Of a stretch of 64,000 bases of DNA, positions 1 through 9,340 are shown piece after piece. The DNA is taken from the NCBI RefSeq assembly GCF_013033515.1, contig NZ_WQEG01000005.1:124001-188000 (forward strand), read 5' to 3'. The notes under the pieces are model-generated. The model saw only the letters and a list, made by a program, of their open reading frames with translations, searched no databases and was not told where the DNA came from. Within the stretch, counting starts at the first letter, position 1. Each line of letters begins with the position of its first letter. This DNA comes from Ruegeria sp. HKCCA6707 (lineage in GTDB: Bacteria > Pseudomonadota > Alphaproteobacteria > Rhodobacterales > Rhodobacteraceae). Made by a program: the position numbers and the translations under genes.

Positions 1-1063
1 ATGCTTTGAGATCCCCCAGAGTTGTGATGTTCTCACGCGCCATGGTCCAGAACGGCTCTGCCAGATCAGTCGGAACACCTGCGTCGGCGACAGCCTCGGA
101 CACGTCGGCCAAGGGCAGCGATTGCAAATGCTTGGCCGTCAGCGGGAACAAATCCTGTACGTCAAACTTGGTCGGTGCCGCACCAAAGCGGCCGATATCG
201 AACCCGTCAATCAGTTCAGACATGTCCGCGCGCAGCTCGACCGGATCGGACGAGCCCAACCGCGCCATCAGGCTCAGCAAGGCCATCGGCTGCACACCCT
301 GTTCGCGCAGATCGCGCAGCGCCAGAGTACCCAGACGTTTTGACAACGCTTCCCCCTGCGGGCCCGTCAACAAAGAATGGTGCGCAAAGCGCGGGCAGGT
401 TCCGCCCAGCGCCTCGATGATCTGGATCTGTGTCGCCGTGTTGGTCACATGATCTGATCCCCGCACAACATCCGTGACCCCCATTTCGGTGTCATCGACG
501 ACCGACGCAATCGTATAGAGAACCTGCCCATCACCCCGGATCAGAACCGGATCCGAGACCGAGGCCGCATCGATGGAGATATCGCCCAGAATCCCGTCGT
601 TCCATTCAATCCGCTCATGATCCAGCTTGAACCGCCAGACGCCATTGCCACGCTCTGCGCGCAAAGCGTCCTTTTCGGCCTCACTCAAGCTCAGCGCAGC
701 GCGGTCATAGACCGGGGGTTTGCCCATATTCAGCTGCTTCTTGCGTTTCAGGTCCAACTCGGTGGGCGTCTCAAATGCTTCATAGAACCGGCCAATCTCG
801 CGCAGCTTGTCCGCCGCCTCGGCATAGCGGTCCAAACGGTCGGACTGACGTTCAACGCGGTCCCAATGCAGGCCCAACCACTCCAGATCCTGCTTGATCG
901 CATCGACATATTCTTTTTTCGACCGCTCAGGATCGGTATCGTCGATGCGCAGAATGAATGTCCCGCCCGCCTTACGGGCGATCAGGTAATTCATCAAAGC
1001 GGTACGCAGGTTGCCCACATGGATATAGCCGGTGGGCGACGGGGCGAAACGGGTGGTGGTCAT
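1..1063 (-). CDS. gltX: Glutamyl-tRNA synthetase, 3' end cut off by window edge
   Basis: Charges tRNA-Glu with glutamate in the cytoplasm (class I aminoacyl-tRNA synthetase). The N-terminus carries the nucleotide-binding signature APSPTGYIHVGN at residues 7-18 (HIGH motif equivalent), followed by the GluRS stretch RIDDTDPERS. A KMSKS-like ALSKRLG lies further down. The start at 1063 is supported by AGGAGA five bases upstream of the ATG. About 354 residues are visible; the C-terminal anticodon-binding part runs off the left edge. Many alphaproteobacteria have two GltX paralogues, one sometimes charging tRNA-Gln; I cannot tell which this is. Recognition of the family is certain. Confidence 0.95.
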   Translation of the reverse strand, partial: MTTTRFAPSPTGYIHVGNLRTALMNYLIARKAGGTFILRIDDTDPERSKKEYVDAIKQDLEWLGLHWDRVERQSDRLDRYAEAADKLREIGRFYEAFETPTELDLKRKKQLNMGKPPVYDRAALSLSEAEKDALRAERGNGVWRFKLDHERIEWNDGILGDISIDAASVSDPVLIRGDGQVLYTIASVVDDTEMGVTDVVRGSDHVTNTATQIQIIEALGGTCPRFAHHSLLTGPQGEALSKRLGTLALRDLREQGVQPMALLSLMARLGSSDPVELRADMSELIDGFDIGRFGAAPTKFDVQDLFPLTAKHLQSLPLADVSEAVADAGVPTDLAEPFWTMARENITTLGDLKA

Positions 1064-1079
1064 GGAGTTCTCCTGTTGG

Positions 1080-1103
1080 CGCGGCTCTTGTCACAAAGCC
1101 GCG
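1080..1103. terminator. Hairpin with T-run in the gltX 5' leader
   Basis: Inverted repeat CGCGGCT (1080-1086) / AGCCGCG (1097-1103) with a 10-base loop, followed on the plus strand by five T (1104-1108). As a plus-strand element it looks like an intrinsic terminator that would stop transcription leaving gltX antisense. Read on the minus strand it is a 5' leader hairpin just upstream of the gltX ribosome binding site. Which role applies cannot be decided here. Confidence 0.35.
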
Positions 1104-1171
1104 TTTTTGTCCAGCAGGGGTTTCATTCACCCCAGGCAGTCAGAACCCGCGAGATCGCGAAGTGATCAAAA

Positions 1172-1190
1172 ATGAACACGTAATGTTCAT
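1172..1190. promoter_or_regulatory. Palindromic operator candidate between gltX and the MBL gene
   Basis: ATGAAC (1172-1177) and GTTCAT (1185-1190) form an inverted repeat with a 7-base spacer, about 90 bases upstream of the MBL-fold gene. The size suits a dimeric transcription factor. No regulator gene adjoins it, so the partner is unknown. Confidence 0.3.
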
Positions 1191-1278
1191 CCGTGCAGGC
1201 CGAAGACCGGGCTATACACTGGCGCATGGCCCACTTTGGGCTAGCTCGTACTGGACGACCTGACAGGGAGACGACGAC

Positions 1279-2211
1279 ATGGCCATTAACTTGACACGCA
1301 GAGCGGCCCTGGGTGCCGCAGCAGCCCTTCCATTTGCGTCAGCGGCAACACCGCTGTTGGCAGCCGGGGCACAGACCAAGGCGAACACCACTATTGCCAG
1401 ATCATTCCAGCTTGGCGACTTCACAGTCACAACCCTGCTGGACGGCAGCCTGCCGCGCGACACTGCAAAGGAAATCTTTGGTGGTGGCGCATCTGACGAA
1501 GAGTTTGCAAAAGTATCCGCCGAGAACTTCATCTCGCCCGACGTGGCACAGTTCTTCTTCACGCCGACATTGGTGCACACCGGATCAGAGCTGGTTCTGT
1601 TTGACACAGGGCTCGGACAAGGTGGCATTCAGGCTGCGCTGGCAGATGCTGGCGTTTCGCCCGACCAGATCGACGTTGTTGTCATCACCCATATGCACCC
1701 TGACCACATCGGTGGCATGACGACAAATGACGCAGCAACGTTCCCCAACGCGCGCTATGTCACAGCGGCACAGGAATATGATTTTTGGGCAGCCCAAGAG
1801 GCCGGAAACCGCGTGGGCGATCTGGTTGCCGCCAAAGTATCACCGCTGGCCGAGAAGATGACGTTTGTCGAAGATGGCGGCGATGTCGCGTCCGGCATCA
1901 CCGCGATGTCCGCCTTTGGACATACACCGGGCCATACGGTCTTTCACCTCGAAAGCAACGGTCAACGTTTGATCCTGACAGGTGACCTGGCCAACCACTA
2001 TATCTGGTCCTTCGCACATCCCGAGTGGGAAGTGCGCTTTGACATGGACAAGGCCGCGGCCACAGAATCGCGCCGCAAGGTCCTGGGCATGCTGGCCGCC
2101 GATAAAGTGCCCATGGTCGGCTATCACATGCCCTTCCCTGGCGCAGGCTTTGTAGAAACACGCGGCGACGGCTTCCGCTTTGTGCCCGTCAGCTATCAGA
2201 TGATGGGCTAA
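1279..2211 (+). CDS. Tat-exported MBL-fold metallohydrolase
   Basis: A 310-residue metallo-beta-lactamase-fold hydrolase. The N-terminus has a twin-arginine signal (T6-R7-R8-A-A-L) and a hydrophobic alanine-rich stretch to about residue 35, so a folded, metal-loaded enzyme is probably exported to the periplasm. Zinc ligands are visible as H138-x-H140-x-D142-H143, with a later GHTPGHT block, a GD in LTGDL and a C-terminal YHMPFPG histidine. This ligand pattern is shared by AHL lactonases, glyoxalases and other hydrolases, so the substrate is open. GGGAGA precedes the ATG. It is a single gene with a hairpin downstream and an RTX gene converging on it. Confidence 0.85.
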   Translation: MAINLTRRAALGAAAALPFASAATPLLAAGAQTKANTTIARSFQLGDFTVTTLLDGSLPRDTAKEIFGGGASDEEFAKVSAENFISPDVAQFFFTPTLVHTGSELVLFDTGLGQGGIQAALADAGVSPDQIDVVVITHMHPDHIGGMTTNDAATFPNARYVTAAQEYDFWAAQEAGNRVGDLVAAKVSPLAEKMTFVEDGGDVASGITAMSAFGHTPGHTVFHLESNGQRLILTGDLANHYIWSFAHPEWEVRFDMDKAAATESRRKVLGMLAADKVPMVGYHMPFPGAGFVETRGDGFRFVPVSYQMMG

Positions 2212-2247
2212 GCTTCCGCGGTAATGGACCGGCACTGCCGTTCTTTC

Positions 2248-2279
2248 AGGAGGTTTTGTGACATTGTACAAAACCTCCT
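2248..2279. terminator. Bidirectional terminator hairpin
   Basis: A perfect 12-bp inverted repeat, AGGAGGTTTTGT (2248-2259) and ACAAAACCTCCT (2268-2279), with an 8-base loop. It lies between the MBL gene and the converging RTX gene and can serve both. The stem itself supplies T/A tracts on either side. Confidence 0.6.
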
Positions 2280-2355
2280 AACCCACCCGGTGAACCACGT
2301 CTAAACAGCGATTTCGCCAAAGCTAGAAACCGTCGCTTTTGACTTTTCTGCTTTG

Positions 2356-3759
2356 TCAGAGCAAGAACACGTCGTCGATGTAGAATTCATCCCCGACACC
2401 TGCTTCTACGGTGAATTGAACCACGTCGGTCGCGTTTGTGAATTCCAAAACTCCATTGGCATCCAAGTCGGCATCCGTGACAGTAACCGAACCCAGAACA
2501 TTTCCGCTTTCATCAGCGAAATAGAAGTTCGCTTCTTCACCCGGATCAAGCCCAACGATTGTCATGCCGCCCAGGTCAAAGGCCTCATTGTCCTTGTGCT
2601 TGAAATTCATTTCATGCGTGGTTCCGTCAAGGTCGGTCCAAACACGAAATTCATCGTCGCCATCGAGGTCATAGTCGTAGTTGCCACCCGCAGACAGATC
2701 TCGTTCTTCGAACCAGTTCGTGGCATTGGTTAGCTGGCTTATCCAATATTCTCCATTTGGACCATCCTGGTAGATATGCCCCAGAATTGCCGAGGCGAAC
2801 GGGTCGTAAAGCGGCACCATCGACTCAAAGGTCACATCGCCCGGTGGTGCGGGATACGTGACTTGGAAAGTCACGTCGCCATAAGCTGTGGCTCCATTGC
2901 TATCGCTCGCCTCATACCAAAAAGACACGGTTGGCGAGGTGCCGTCGTTCGACTGATAGACACCGTTCGGGTCCCAAGTCACGGTTCCGTCTGCCAACAC
3001 TGTCAAAATCGATCCATCATTCAGCAGGCCGCCATTGCTGTAGTATGATAGTGGCTCACCATCAGGGATCAGGTCGTAGTCGTTGATCCCATCGCCATTC
3101 AAATCAAGCTGAATGTCATCAATTGCAGAAAGTGTCAGACCTTCACCCAGGTTCCCACCCTCGATGTAGTCGTTGGCAAGTACATTGACGGTTATTGTCG
3201 AAGCATTATCGACAGAGGCAAAATCACCCTGCGTGATAATCTCCCCGGCTTGAGGAACAACTTCGATATTCACGCTCGCCACATTGGTAATATAGTCAAC
3301 GTCGCCCGAACCATCGTTGGCAAACACTTCGTAGGCAACCACGACTTCTTTGGCTTTCTTTCCGTTGCCTTGGATCTCGGTAATCTCGTTGATTGTATAG
3401 TCCGTCTCGCTGTTGGCGAAATACAAGACTGTATCAATTCCGCTACCGCCATCGATGATGTCACTGCCTGCGCTTCCGATGATCAGATCTGCACCATCAC
3501 CACCATTGATAATGTCGTCACCGTCACCACCGTTCAGAGTATCGTTTCCGGCTCCGCCTTCGATGGTATCGTTCCCTGATCCACCGTCGATCTCATCGTC
3601 ACCGTCAAGGCCCCAAATGACGTCGTCCAATGGTGTGGCACTCAGGGGTGATGAGGTGGGCGTAATGACGTCGGCGCTATCTGTGCCAACGATCGCTCCG
3701 GGTGGTGGAGCTACGGTATCTTGGTTCTTCCCCCCACCGTTGCTGTTAGGCTTCGGCAT
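2356..3759 (-). CDS. RTX calcium-binding protein with cadherin-like domain, probably type I secreted
   Basis: A 467-residue acidic protein with no Sec signal. Residues about 50-110 hold roughly six glycine/aspartate nonapeptides ([27 protein letters not shown] and variants) that form a calcium-binding parallel beta-roll. A VLANDY...GTVTWDPNG...[10 protein letters not shown] stretch (about 195-310) resembles cadherin/VCBS-like repeats of surface proteins. The C-terminus ends in the hydrophobic DDVFLL, like type I secretion substrates. An ATG 21 bases upstream is possible, but GGAG sits correctly before 3759. RTX repeats usually lie near the C-terminus; here they are N-terminal. No HlyB/HlyD/TolC genes lie nearby, so export would use a remote system. 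The gene looks less GC-rich than its neighbours. Confidence 0.8.
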   Translation of the reverse strand: MPKPNSNGGGKNQDTVAPPPGAIVGTDSADVITPTSSPLSATPLDDVIWGLDGDDEIDGGSGNDTIEGGAGNDTLNGGDGDDIINGGDGADLIIGSAGSDIIDGGSGIDTVLYFANSETDYTINEITEIQGNGKKAKEVVVAYEVFANDGSGDVDYITNVASVNIEVVPQAGEIITQGDFASVDNASTITVNVLANDYIEGGNLGEGLTLSAIDDIQLDLNGDGINDYDLIPDGEPLSYYSNGGLLNDGSILTVLADGTVTWDPNGVYQSNDGTSPTVSFWYEASDSNGATAYGDVTFQVTYPAPPGDVTFESMVPLYDPFASAILGHIYQDGPNGEYWISQLTNATNWFEERDLSAGGNYDYDLDGDDEFRVWTDLDGTTHEMNFKHKDNEAFDLGGMTIVGLDPGEEANFYFADESGNVLGSVTVTDADLDANGVLEFTNATDVVQFTVEAGVGDEFYIDDVFLL

Positions 3760-3839
3760 TTTCTTCTCCAATCCAGACACGAGCCGCCTCAGCCTAAAAA
3801 TCTGGCAGATCGGCGACTATGTAGAGAGGAAACCACAAT

Positions 3840-3870
3840 AAAGGCGTAAGTAGGTCGGATTCTCGCCTTT
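3840..3870. terminator. Terminator-like hairpin between RTX and FAD oxidase genes
   Basis: AAAGGCG (3840-3846) pairs with CGCCTTT (3864-3870), followed by further T on the plus strand and T-rich sequence on the minus strand. It sits downstream of the minus-strand FAD oxidase gene that ends at 4005. The surrounding 245-base gap is AT-rich and probably also holds the RTX promoter, which I cannot place. Confidence 0.4.
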
Positions 3871-4004
3871 TTGTGCCCATTGTCCTGTGCAGAGAGCGGA
3901 TAAATTCGGAATCAGAGCTTTGTTTCTAAAAATTCGAATATGATCTTACTTTGTTCTTTCACGTCCAAAACTGCGAAGCAGCCGATCACCGTCAAGGAAT
4001 TCAA

Positions 4005-5336
4005 CTAGTATCCCGGATTCGGCCGCACTTTTGACCCATCCGTAAAACGGGATAAGCGAAAGGCGGTCGGGTCCACGCAGGGTTTCGACCGCGTGACCAT
4101 CTCGGCCATCAAACGCCCTGCGCCAGGTCCTATTCCAAAGCCGTGTCCGGAAAACCCGGTGGCGATAAACAGACCCGGCAAGTCATCTACATCCGAAATA
4201 ACCGGAATGGCGTCCGGGGTGACATCAATCATCCCGGCCCAGCTTTCGACGACCTCGGTAGATTGCAATTCTGGAAACGCACGGCGGGCATTGTCCCAAG
4301 ATTTTCTGAGCAATTTTTGCGACGGTTCAGGATCCAGCACGCGACATTTCTCAAACGGTGTCACGTCACTTGGTAACCACGTCCTGTCCTCGCCCGCTTC
4401 AATACGCCAGCGTTTAGAAAGGCGAAAGCGCAGCGAGCGCCATTCCTGCGCGAAGGCCGGCATAAACGCGCGCGCCAGGCGGAAACTGTCGGGCACGATA
4501 TCCACAGTGTTCTGGTTGCCCATCGCGATGGTGAACCCACCATCGGCACGCCTGCGAATGGCAAAATCATCCGACCACAAAGCCGTCTCGGGGCCAGCAT
4601 CGACCGGAGCTGTACGCAAAACAGTGTTCAGCACCTTCAACTGAGGCAGCGCGATCCCCGCGTTTCCCGCAAACAGGCGCGACCACGCCCCACCCGCCAG
4701 TACCACTTGGGCGCAGGCAACACGGCCCCGCTCTGTAAATACCCCGCTCACGCGCCCATCCTGCGTGTCGATGCTGCGCACCGCGCAATTGGTCATCACG
4801 GTGGCGCCATTGTCGTGCGCGGCCTCGGCAATCGCAGGTGCGGCCCATTGCGGTTCGGCCCGCCCGTCCTGCGGGGTATAGAGCCCCGAAGACAGTCCAA
4901 GCGTGTTGCCTTGCAGCAAATCCTCAAGCTCAGGCCCCAAAACCATGCGGGCCCCTGTGCCCAGCCCTTCCAGGTTGCGCAGCCAGCGGTTCAATTGGCT
5001 TTCCACTTTGGTGGTCGCTGCGCCAAACACTATGCCGGACTGCACATATCCGGTATTACGCCCAATGCGCGTGTCCAGGTTCTCCCAAATACGGATGGAT
5101 TCCTGCATCAGCGGGATTTCACGAGGATCACGCATGGCCAGACGCACCCAGCCCCAATTGCGCGAACTTTGCTCGCCCGCGATCCGTCCCTTCTCGCACA
5201 GCAAAACAGAACGTCCTCGCCGGGCCAGTTCGAACGCGGTACTGACCCCGATTATTCCACCGCCGATCACGACCACCTCGACCGATTTCGGCAGGTTGAG
5301 ATCTGATTCTACTGGGGAAGGTCTGGGACCAGGCAT
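4005..5336 (-). CDS. FAD-dependent oxidoreductase, DadA/D-amino acid oxidase family
   Basis: A 443-residue flavoprotein of the DAO fold. The dinucleotide-binding motif VVVIGGGIIGVSTAFELA lies near residue 22 and is followed by E at the end of the second strand (LLCEKG). A C-terminal GLFIATGFSGHGFGIGPGAG block is the typical FAD-binding end of sarcosine oxidase, DadA and glycine oxidase relatives. Relatives oxidise amino acids or N-methyl amino acids to imino acids. The substrate cannot be read from sequence. The reading frame is open to 5441, but M at 5336 fits the family length better. It has no operon partner. Confidence 0.8.
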   Translation of the reverse strand: MPGPRPSPVESDLNLPKSVEVVVIGGGIIGVSTAFELARRGRSVLLCEKGRIAGEQSSRNWGWVRLAMRDPREIPLMQESIRIWENLDTRIGRNTGYVQSGIVFGAATTKVESQLNRWLRNLEGLGTGARMVLGPELEDLLQGNTLGLSSGLYTPQDGRAEPQWAAPAIAEAAHDNGATVMTNCAVRSIDTQDGRVSGVFTERGRVACAQVVLAGGAWSRLFAGNAGIALPQLKVLNTVLRTAPVDAGPETALWSDDFAIRRRADGGFTIAMGNQNTVDIVPDSFRLARAFMPAFAQEWRSLRFRLSKRWRIEAGEDRTWLPSDVTPFEKCRVLDPEPSQKLLRKSWDNARRAFPELQSTEVVESWAGMIDVTPDAIPVISDVDDLPGLFIATGFSGHGFGIGPGAGRLMAEMVTRSKPCVDPTAFRLSRFTDGSKVRPNPGY

Positions 5337-5479
5337 CGACCGCTCGAACTGTTTGCTTGGGCCGACATCAGGCCTCAGGACATCGGCACTGACAATCCGA
5401 AAAACAAAGGTGGCCTGCAATACAAGCCACCTGTGGCGCAATCGCCATGCGAAATTCTAAATTTCGTCAGCAAAAACCG

Positions 5480-5788
5480 TTACGCGGCACCCGACAGATG
5501 CGCCCAAGTCTGGCGCAACAGATGCTTGACGCCATTTTCCTCGGCTGCGGGCTCTTCATCGATGATTTCATCCACCTCTTCCTGCGCCGCAAGCTCGGGC
5601 AGGTCACGGCCGGGCTCTGGTTCCAGATCGCCCTCGGACCCGAGATCGCTGATGAGGCTTGAAATTGCCGCGTCAACTTTTTGCTCGTCCAGTTCCTGAC
5701 CGGGCGACTTCATCATCTTCATGCGCGACGGCGCATGTAAAGGCTTGTCGTATTCATTAAACATATCGACCACCAACACTCTGTACAT
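5480..5788 (-). CDS. Small acidic protein of unknown function
   Basis: About 102 residues if translation starts at MYRVLVVDMF (5788); the frame stays open to 5866. The middle is strongly acidic (EGDLEPEPGRD, EEVDEIIDEEPAAEE) and the tail is KHLLRQTWAHLSG. There is no signal peptide, membrane segment or known motif. It is probably a cytosolic protein. Support is codon pattern and placement only: it lies downstream of nadE on the same strand, beyond a hairpin. I do not recognise the family. Confidence 0.5.
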   Translation of the reverse strand: MYRVLVVDMFNEYDKPLHAPSRMKMMKSPGQELDEQKVDAAISSLISDLGSEGDLEPEPGRDLPELAAQEEVDEIIDEEPAAEENGVKHLLRQTWAHLSGAA

Positions 5789-5980
5789 CAGCACCCAAAA
5801 ACACAGGCGCTTGGTTTCCCAATGCAACGACGCAAATTCACAGGCCAACATCGGCTCGACATCCACATCGCGTCACGATTGCCAAACATAAGGCAAACCC
5901 CGGCCATAAATGTGTCAAAAAAAGGACAAGCTGGCAAGCAAAACAGAAGAAAACGACGGCTAGACCGCTGATAATAATAA

Positions 5981-6007
5981 ACAATCCAGAAGCCAGATTA
6001 GGATTGT
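5981..6007. terminator. Candidate nadE terminator hairpin
   Basis: ACAATCC (5981-5987) pairs with GGATTGT (6001-6007) about 50 bases past the nadE stop. On the minus strand the hairpin is followed by a T/A-rich TTTATTATTATC stretch. The rest of the 266-base gap between nadE and the small acidic gene shows no clear feature. Confidence 0.35.
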
Positions 6008-6054
6008 CCACAAGAGGTGAACGATCAACGAATTCTTACCGCTTTTACCGCGAC

Positions 6055-7710
6055 TCAGCGGTCGCGCCAGCGATTAACAATCGGGTATCTGCGGTCCAGC
6101 CAGAAGGCTCTGGGCGACAGTCGCGTCCCCGGTGCAGACTGAAAACGCTTGTATTCGCTGATATAGATCAGATGCTCGACCCGCCGCGCCACATCGGCAT
6201 CAAATCCGGCGGCAACACAGTCGGCGATCGAGCCATCCTGATCCACCAATATGTCCAGTATACCGTCCAAAACCGGATAGTCAGGCAAGCTGTCGGAATC
6301 CTTTTGATCCTCACGCAGCTCGGCACTTGGCGGTTTGTCAATAATGGAGGGTCGAATTACTTCTCCGCCCGGTCCTTGCATCCAGTCACGATGGTTGGCG
6401 TTTCGCCAGCGGCAGGTCTCAAAAACCCGGGTCTTATAGAGGTCCTTGATCGGGTTATAGCCACCGTTCATGTCGCCATAGATCGTGGCATAGCCCACCG
6501 CAATCTCGGACTTGTTGCCTGTGGTCAGCAACATGTCACCAAACTTGTTCGAAATCGCCATCAGCAGCAGCCCGCGCAACCGCGACTGGATGTTCTCTTC
6601 GGTCAGATCCTCGTCACGCCCGACAAACAATGGCGCCAGTGTGTTTGTGATCGCCGCCCGCCCTTCGGAAATCGGCACAAAGTCATATTGCACGCCCAGC
6701 GCTTTGGCCAAGGCCTCGGCATCATCCAGCGACGACTGGCTGGTATATTCCGAAGGCAACATGACACAGCGCACATTCTCGGCCCCGATCGCATCAACGG
6801 CGATTGTGGCAACCAGGGCCGAGTCGACCCCGCCCGACAACCCCAGAACCGCGGATTTGAACCCGGTCTTGCGCATATAGTCGCGCAACGACTCGACCAT
6901 GGCGCGGTAATCCTGCTCCCACACATCGGGTTGCGGAACAATCTCGGCCGGAACAATGCGCCAGCCTTCCTCGCCGCGCTCCAGATCGACATGGGTGATG
7001 GCGGTGTCAAAGACAGGCATCCGGAACGCCAATTCTCCACCCGGGTTCAGGCCAAAGGTTGCCCCGTCAAAGACCTGATCGTCTTGCCCACCCACCATGT
7101 TCAGATAGATCAGCGGCAGATCGGTTTCGACAACGCGCGAAACCATGTGGTTCAACCGAATGTCGTATTTGTCGCGAAAATAGGGCGATCCATTGGGGAT
7201 CAGCAGAAACTCAGCACCGGTCTCAACCAAAGTCTCGGATACATCTTCGTGCCAGCCATCCTCGCAAACCGGGCTGCCGATCCGAAAGTTGCCAACTGAA
7301 TAAGGTCCGCCCAGCGGACCCGCATCATACAGGCGCACCTCATCAAACACCGTTTCATTTGGCAAATGGTGTTTCAGCACCTTGCTGGCGATCCGACCGC
7401 CTTTCAGGATGAGATAGGCGTTATACAGTTTCCCATCTTCCGCCCAGGGCCCACCGATTGCCAGGGCGGGGCCATCTGCGCAGGATGTCGCCAAATCCTC
7501 GACAGCGCGCATGGCGGCCAGATGGAAAGAGGGTTTGGCGATCAGATCCTGCGTGTTGTAGCCGGTGATGAACATTTCGGGCAGCGCCACAAGGTTGGCC
7601 CCCGCGTCGCGCCCCTTTTGCCAGGCATCCTTCGCTTGGGCAGCGTTACCATCGATATCGCCGACGCACGGGTTCAATTGCGCCAGTGTGATGCGGAAAC
7701 GGTCGGCCAT
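6055..7710 (-). CDS. nadE: Glutamine-dependent NAD+ synthetase
   Basis: Converts deamido-NAD+ to NAD+ using ATP and glutamine, the last step of NAD synthesis. It has two domains. The N-terminal nitrilase-type glutaminase (about 1-260) shows the catalytic Glu in LPEMFITGYN, Lys in LKHHLPN and Cys in SPVCEDGWHED. The C-terminal NAD synthase (about 275-551) has the ATP-pyrophosphatase loop LGLSGGVDSALVA. The 551-residue length fits the short bacterial two-domain NadE. It is divergent from the MORN gene, with about 155 bases between. Confidence 0.95.
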   Translation of the reverse strand: MADRFRITLAQLNPCVGDIDGNAAQAKDAWQKGRDAGANLVALPEMFITGYNTQDLIAKPSFHLAAMRAVEDLATSCADGPALAIGGPWAEDGKLYNAYLILKGGRIASKVLKHHLPNETVFDEVRLYDAGPLGGPYSVGNFRIGSPVCEDGWHEDVSETLVETGAEFLLIPNGSPYFRDKYDIRLNHMVSRVVETDLPLIYLNMVGGQDDQVFDGATFGLNPGGELAFRMPVFDTAITHVDLERGEEGWRIVPAEIVPQPDVWEQDYRAMVESLRDYMRKTGFKSAVLGLSGGVDSALVATIAVDAIGAENVRCVMLPSEYTSQSSLDDAEALAKALGVQYDFVPISEGRAAITNTLAPLFVGRDEDLTEENIQSRLRGLLLMAISNKFGDMLLTTGNKSEIAVGYATIYGDMNGGYNPIKDLYKTRVFETCRWRNANHRDWMQGPGGEVIRPSIIDKPPSAELREDQKDSDSLPDYPVLDGILDILVDQDGSIADCVAAGFDADVARRVEHLIYISEYKRFQSAPGTRLSPRAFWLDRRYPIVNRWRDR

Positions 7711-7866
7711 CGATGCCCTCTTATGTTCATCGTTTCCATCGCATTTAGCAGATCGGGCGGCGAGGAAAAGCCAAATGCTGCAAAAGCCGTTGCCCTGCGT
7801 TCAGCGGTGGCCTAGTTTTGCGCCAATTGTGTGGGAACCTTAGAACAGGGCAAACCAGTTAGTACC

Positions 7867-9333
7867 ATGAGTGTAATCCGTAATATCCTTGCTATCTCCG
7901 CCCTCAGCCTTTCGGCGCAGCTTGCCTCTGCGCAAGACGGGCAAATCATCACCAAGGATGACGAGGTTGGCGGTGTCTATGAAGGCACTTTCCAAAACGG
8001 CCTGCGCCACGGCACCGGAACGTATCGTTTGCCCAGTGGGTTTGAATATACCGGTGAGTGGGTCGAAGGCGAGATTCAGGGCCAGGGCACGGCCCGCTAT
8101 GCGGATGGGTCGATCTATGAAGGCACGTTTGTCAAAGGCCAACCCGAGGGTCTTGGCAAGATCACATTTGCCAATGGCGGCACCTATGAGGGCGAATGGC
8201 GCGACGGCGCGATCAACGGCAACGGCATCGCACAATACACCAACGGTATGCGCTATGAAGGTGGCTTTCGTGACGCTCAGCGCCACGGCGAAGGCGTTCT
8301 GACCGACCAGAAGGGTTATGTCTATGATGGGGGCTGGGTCGACGGGGTGAAAGAAGGGTTTGCCAAAATCACCTATGCCGATGGTGGCACTTATGAAGGC
8401 GACATGAAGGCCGGCCAGCGCCACGGCAAAGGCACGGTGACCGTGCCCGACAGCATGACCTATACCGGTGATTGGCTGGAAGATCAGATCACCGGCACCG
8501 GCAAACAGGTGCTGTCCAATGGTGACGTGTACGAAGGCGAGCTGATCAACGGTCGCCGACACGGCAAAGGCAAGGAAACCTATGCCAATGGTACCGTTTA
8601 TGAGGGCGATTTTGTTGACGACCTGCGCCATGGTCAGGGCACCCTGACTGGGGCGGATGGCTACAGCTATACCGGCGCCTGGGTGAATGGCCATATCGAA
8701 GGATTGGGTGAGATCACCTATCCTGATGGCGCGGTCTACACCGGGGATCTGCTCGACGATCTGCCCCATGGCAAAGGCCGGACCACATATCCCAATGGAA
8801 CCTCTTATGATGGCGAGTGGATTGCCGGAGTGTTCGAAGGCACGGGCACCGCGACTTATTCCAACGGCACTATCTACACCGGTCAGTTCAAGAACGCGCA
8901 ATATCACGGTACCGGAAAACTGACCCATCCGAACGGTTATCAATACGAAGGCGACTGGGTGGAAGGTGTTCGCTCTGGGACGGGAAAAACCACATTCGCC
9001 GATGGCTCGGTCTATGAAGGTGACTTCAACAATGGCGAACGGCACGGCAAAGGCACGCTCACCACGCCCAACGGTTTCAAATATGAAGGCGACTGGCGCG
9101 AGGGCGCGATCAACGGTATCGGCACGGCGACTTATGCCACCGGCGATGTCTATGTCGGCAGCTTTGTCGACAACAAACGTCAGGGTGACGGAACGATGAC
9201 CTATGCCAACGGTGTGGTGGAATCCGGCACGTTCGAAAACGGTGTATTTGTCGAAGGCTCTGGCACCACCGAGCCTGCAGCACAAGACGAGCCGACAGAG
9301 AGCCCCGCGGAAGACACAAGCTCGGACGGCTAA
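7867..9333 (+). CDS. Secreted MORN-repeat protein
   Basis: A 488-residue protein with a Sec signal peptide (MSVIRNILAISALSLSAQ, cleavage near LASA-QDG). It is then built almost wholly of MORN repeats, xYxGxWxxGxxxGxGxxTYxNG, with a 23-residue period: about 18 good copies and a degenerate 19th. The C-terminal 20 residues are acidic and disordered. MORN arrays form extended beta sheets that bind lipids or proteins, so a periplasmic or outer-surface scaffold is likely; no enzymatic domain is present. The frame is open upstream to 7831, but the signal peptide only makes sense from 7867. An antisense open frame is a by-product of the repeats. Confidence 0.85.
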   Translation: MSVIRNILAISALSLSAQLASAQDGQIITKDDEVGGVYEGTFQNGLRHGTGTYRLPSGFEYTGEWVEGEIQGQGTARYADGSIYEGTFVKGQPEGLGKITFANGGTYEGEWRDGAINGNGIAQYTNGMRYEGGFRDAQRHGEGVLTDQKGYVYDGGWVDGVKEGFAKITYADGGTYEGDMKAGQRHGKGTVTVPDSMTYTGDWLEDQITGTGKQVLSNGDVYEGELINGRRHGKGKETYANGTVYEGDFVDDLRHGQGTLTGADGYSYTGAWVNGHIEGLGEITYPDGAVYTGDLLDDLPHGKGRTTYPNGTSYDGEWIAGVFEGTGTATYSNGTIYTGQFKNAQYHGTGKLTHPNGYQYEGDWVEGVRSGTGKTTFADGSVYEGDFNNGERHGKGTLTTPNGFKYEGDWREGAINGIGTATYATGDVYVGSFVDNKRQGDGTMTYANGVVESGTFENGVFVEGSGTTEPAAQDEPTESPAEDTSSDG

Positions 9334-9340
9334 GCGTCTC

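Noticed and set aside
6004-7299. 431-residue plus-strand open frame opposite nadE
   Set aside because: nadE is unmistakable on the minus strand; the antisense frame is open because of GC-rich codon bias.
7840-9285. 481-residue antisense open frame opposite the MORN gene
   Set aside because: It is produced by the repetitive codon pattern of the MORN repeats on the other strand, has no ribosome binding site and reads as low-complexity hydrophobic/His segments.
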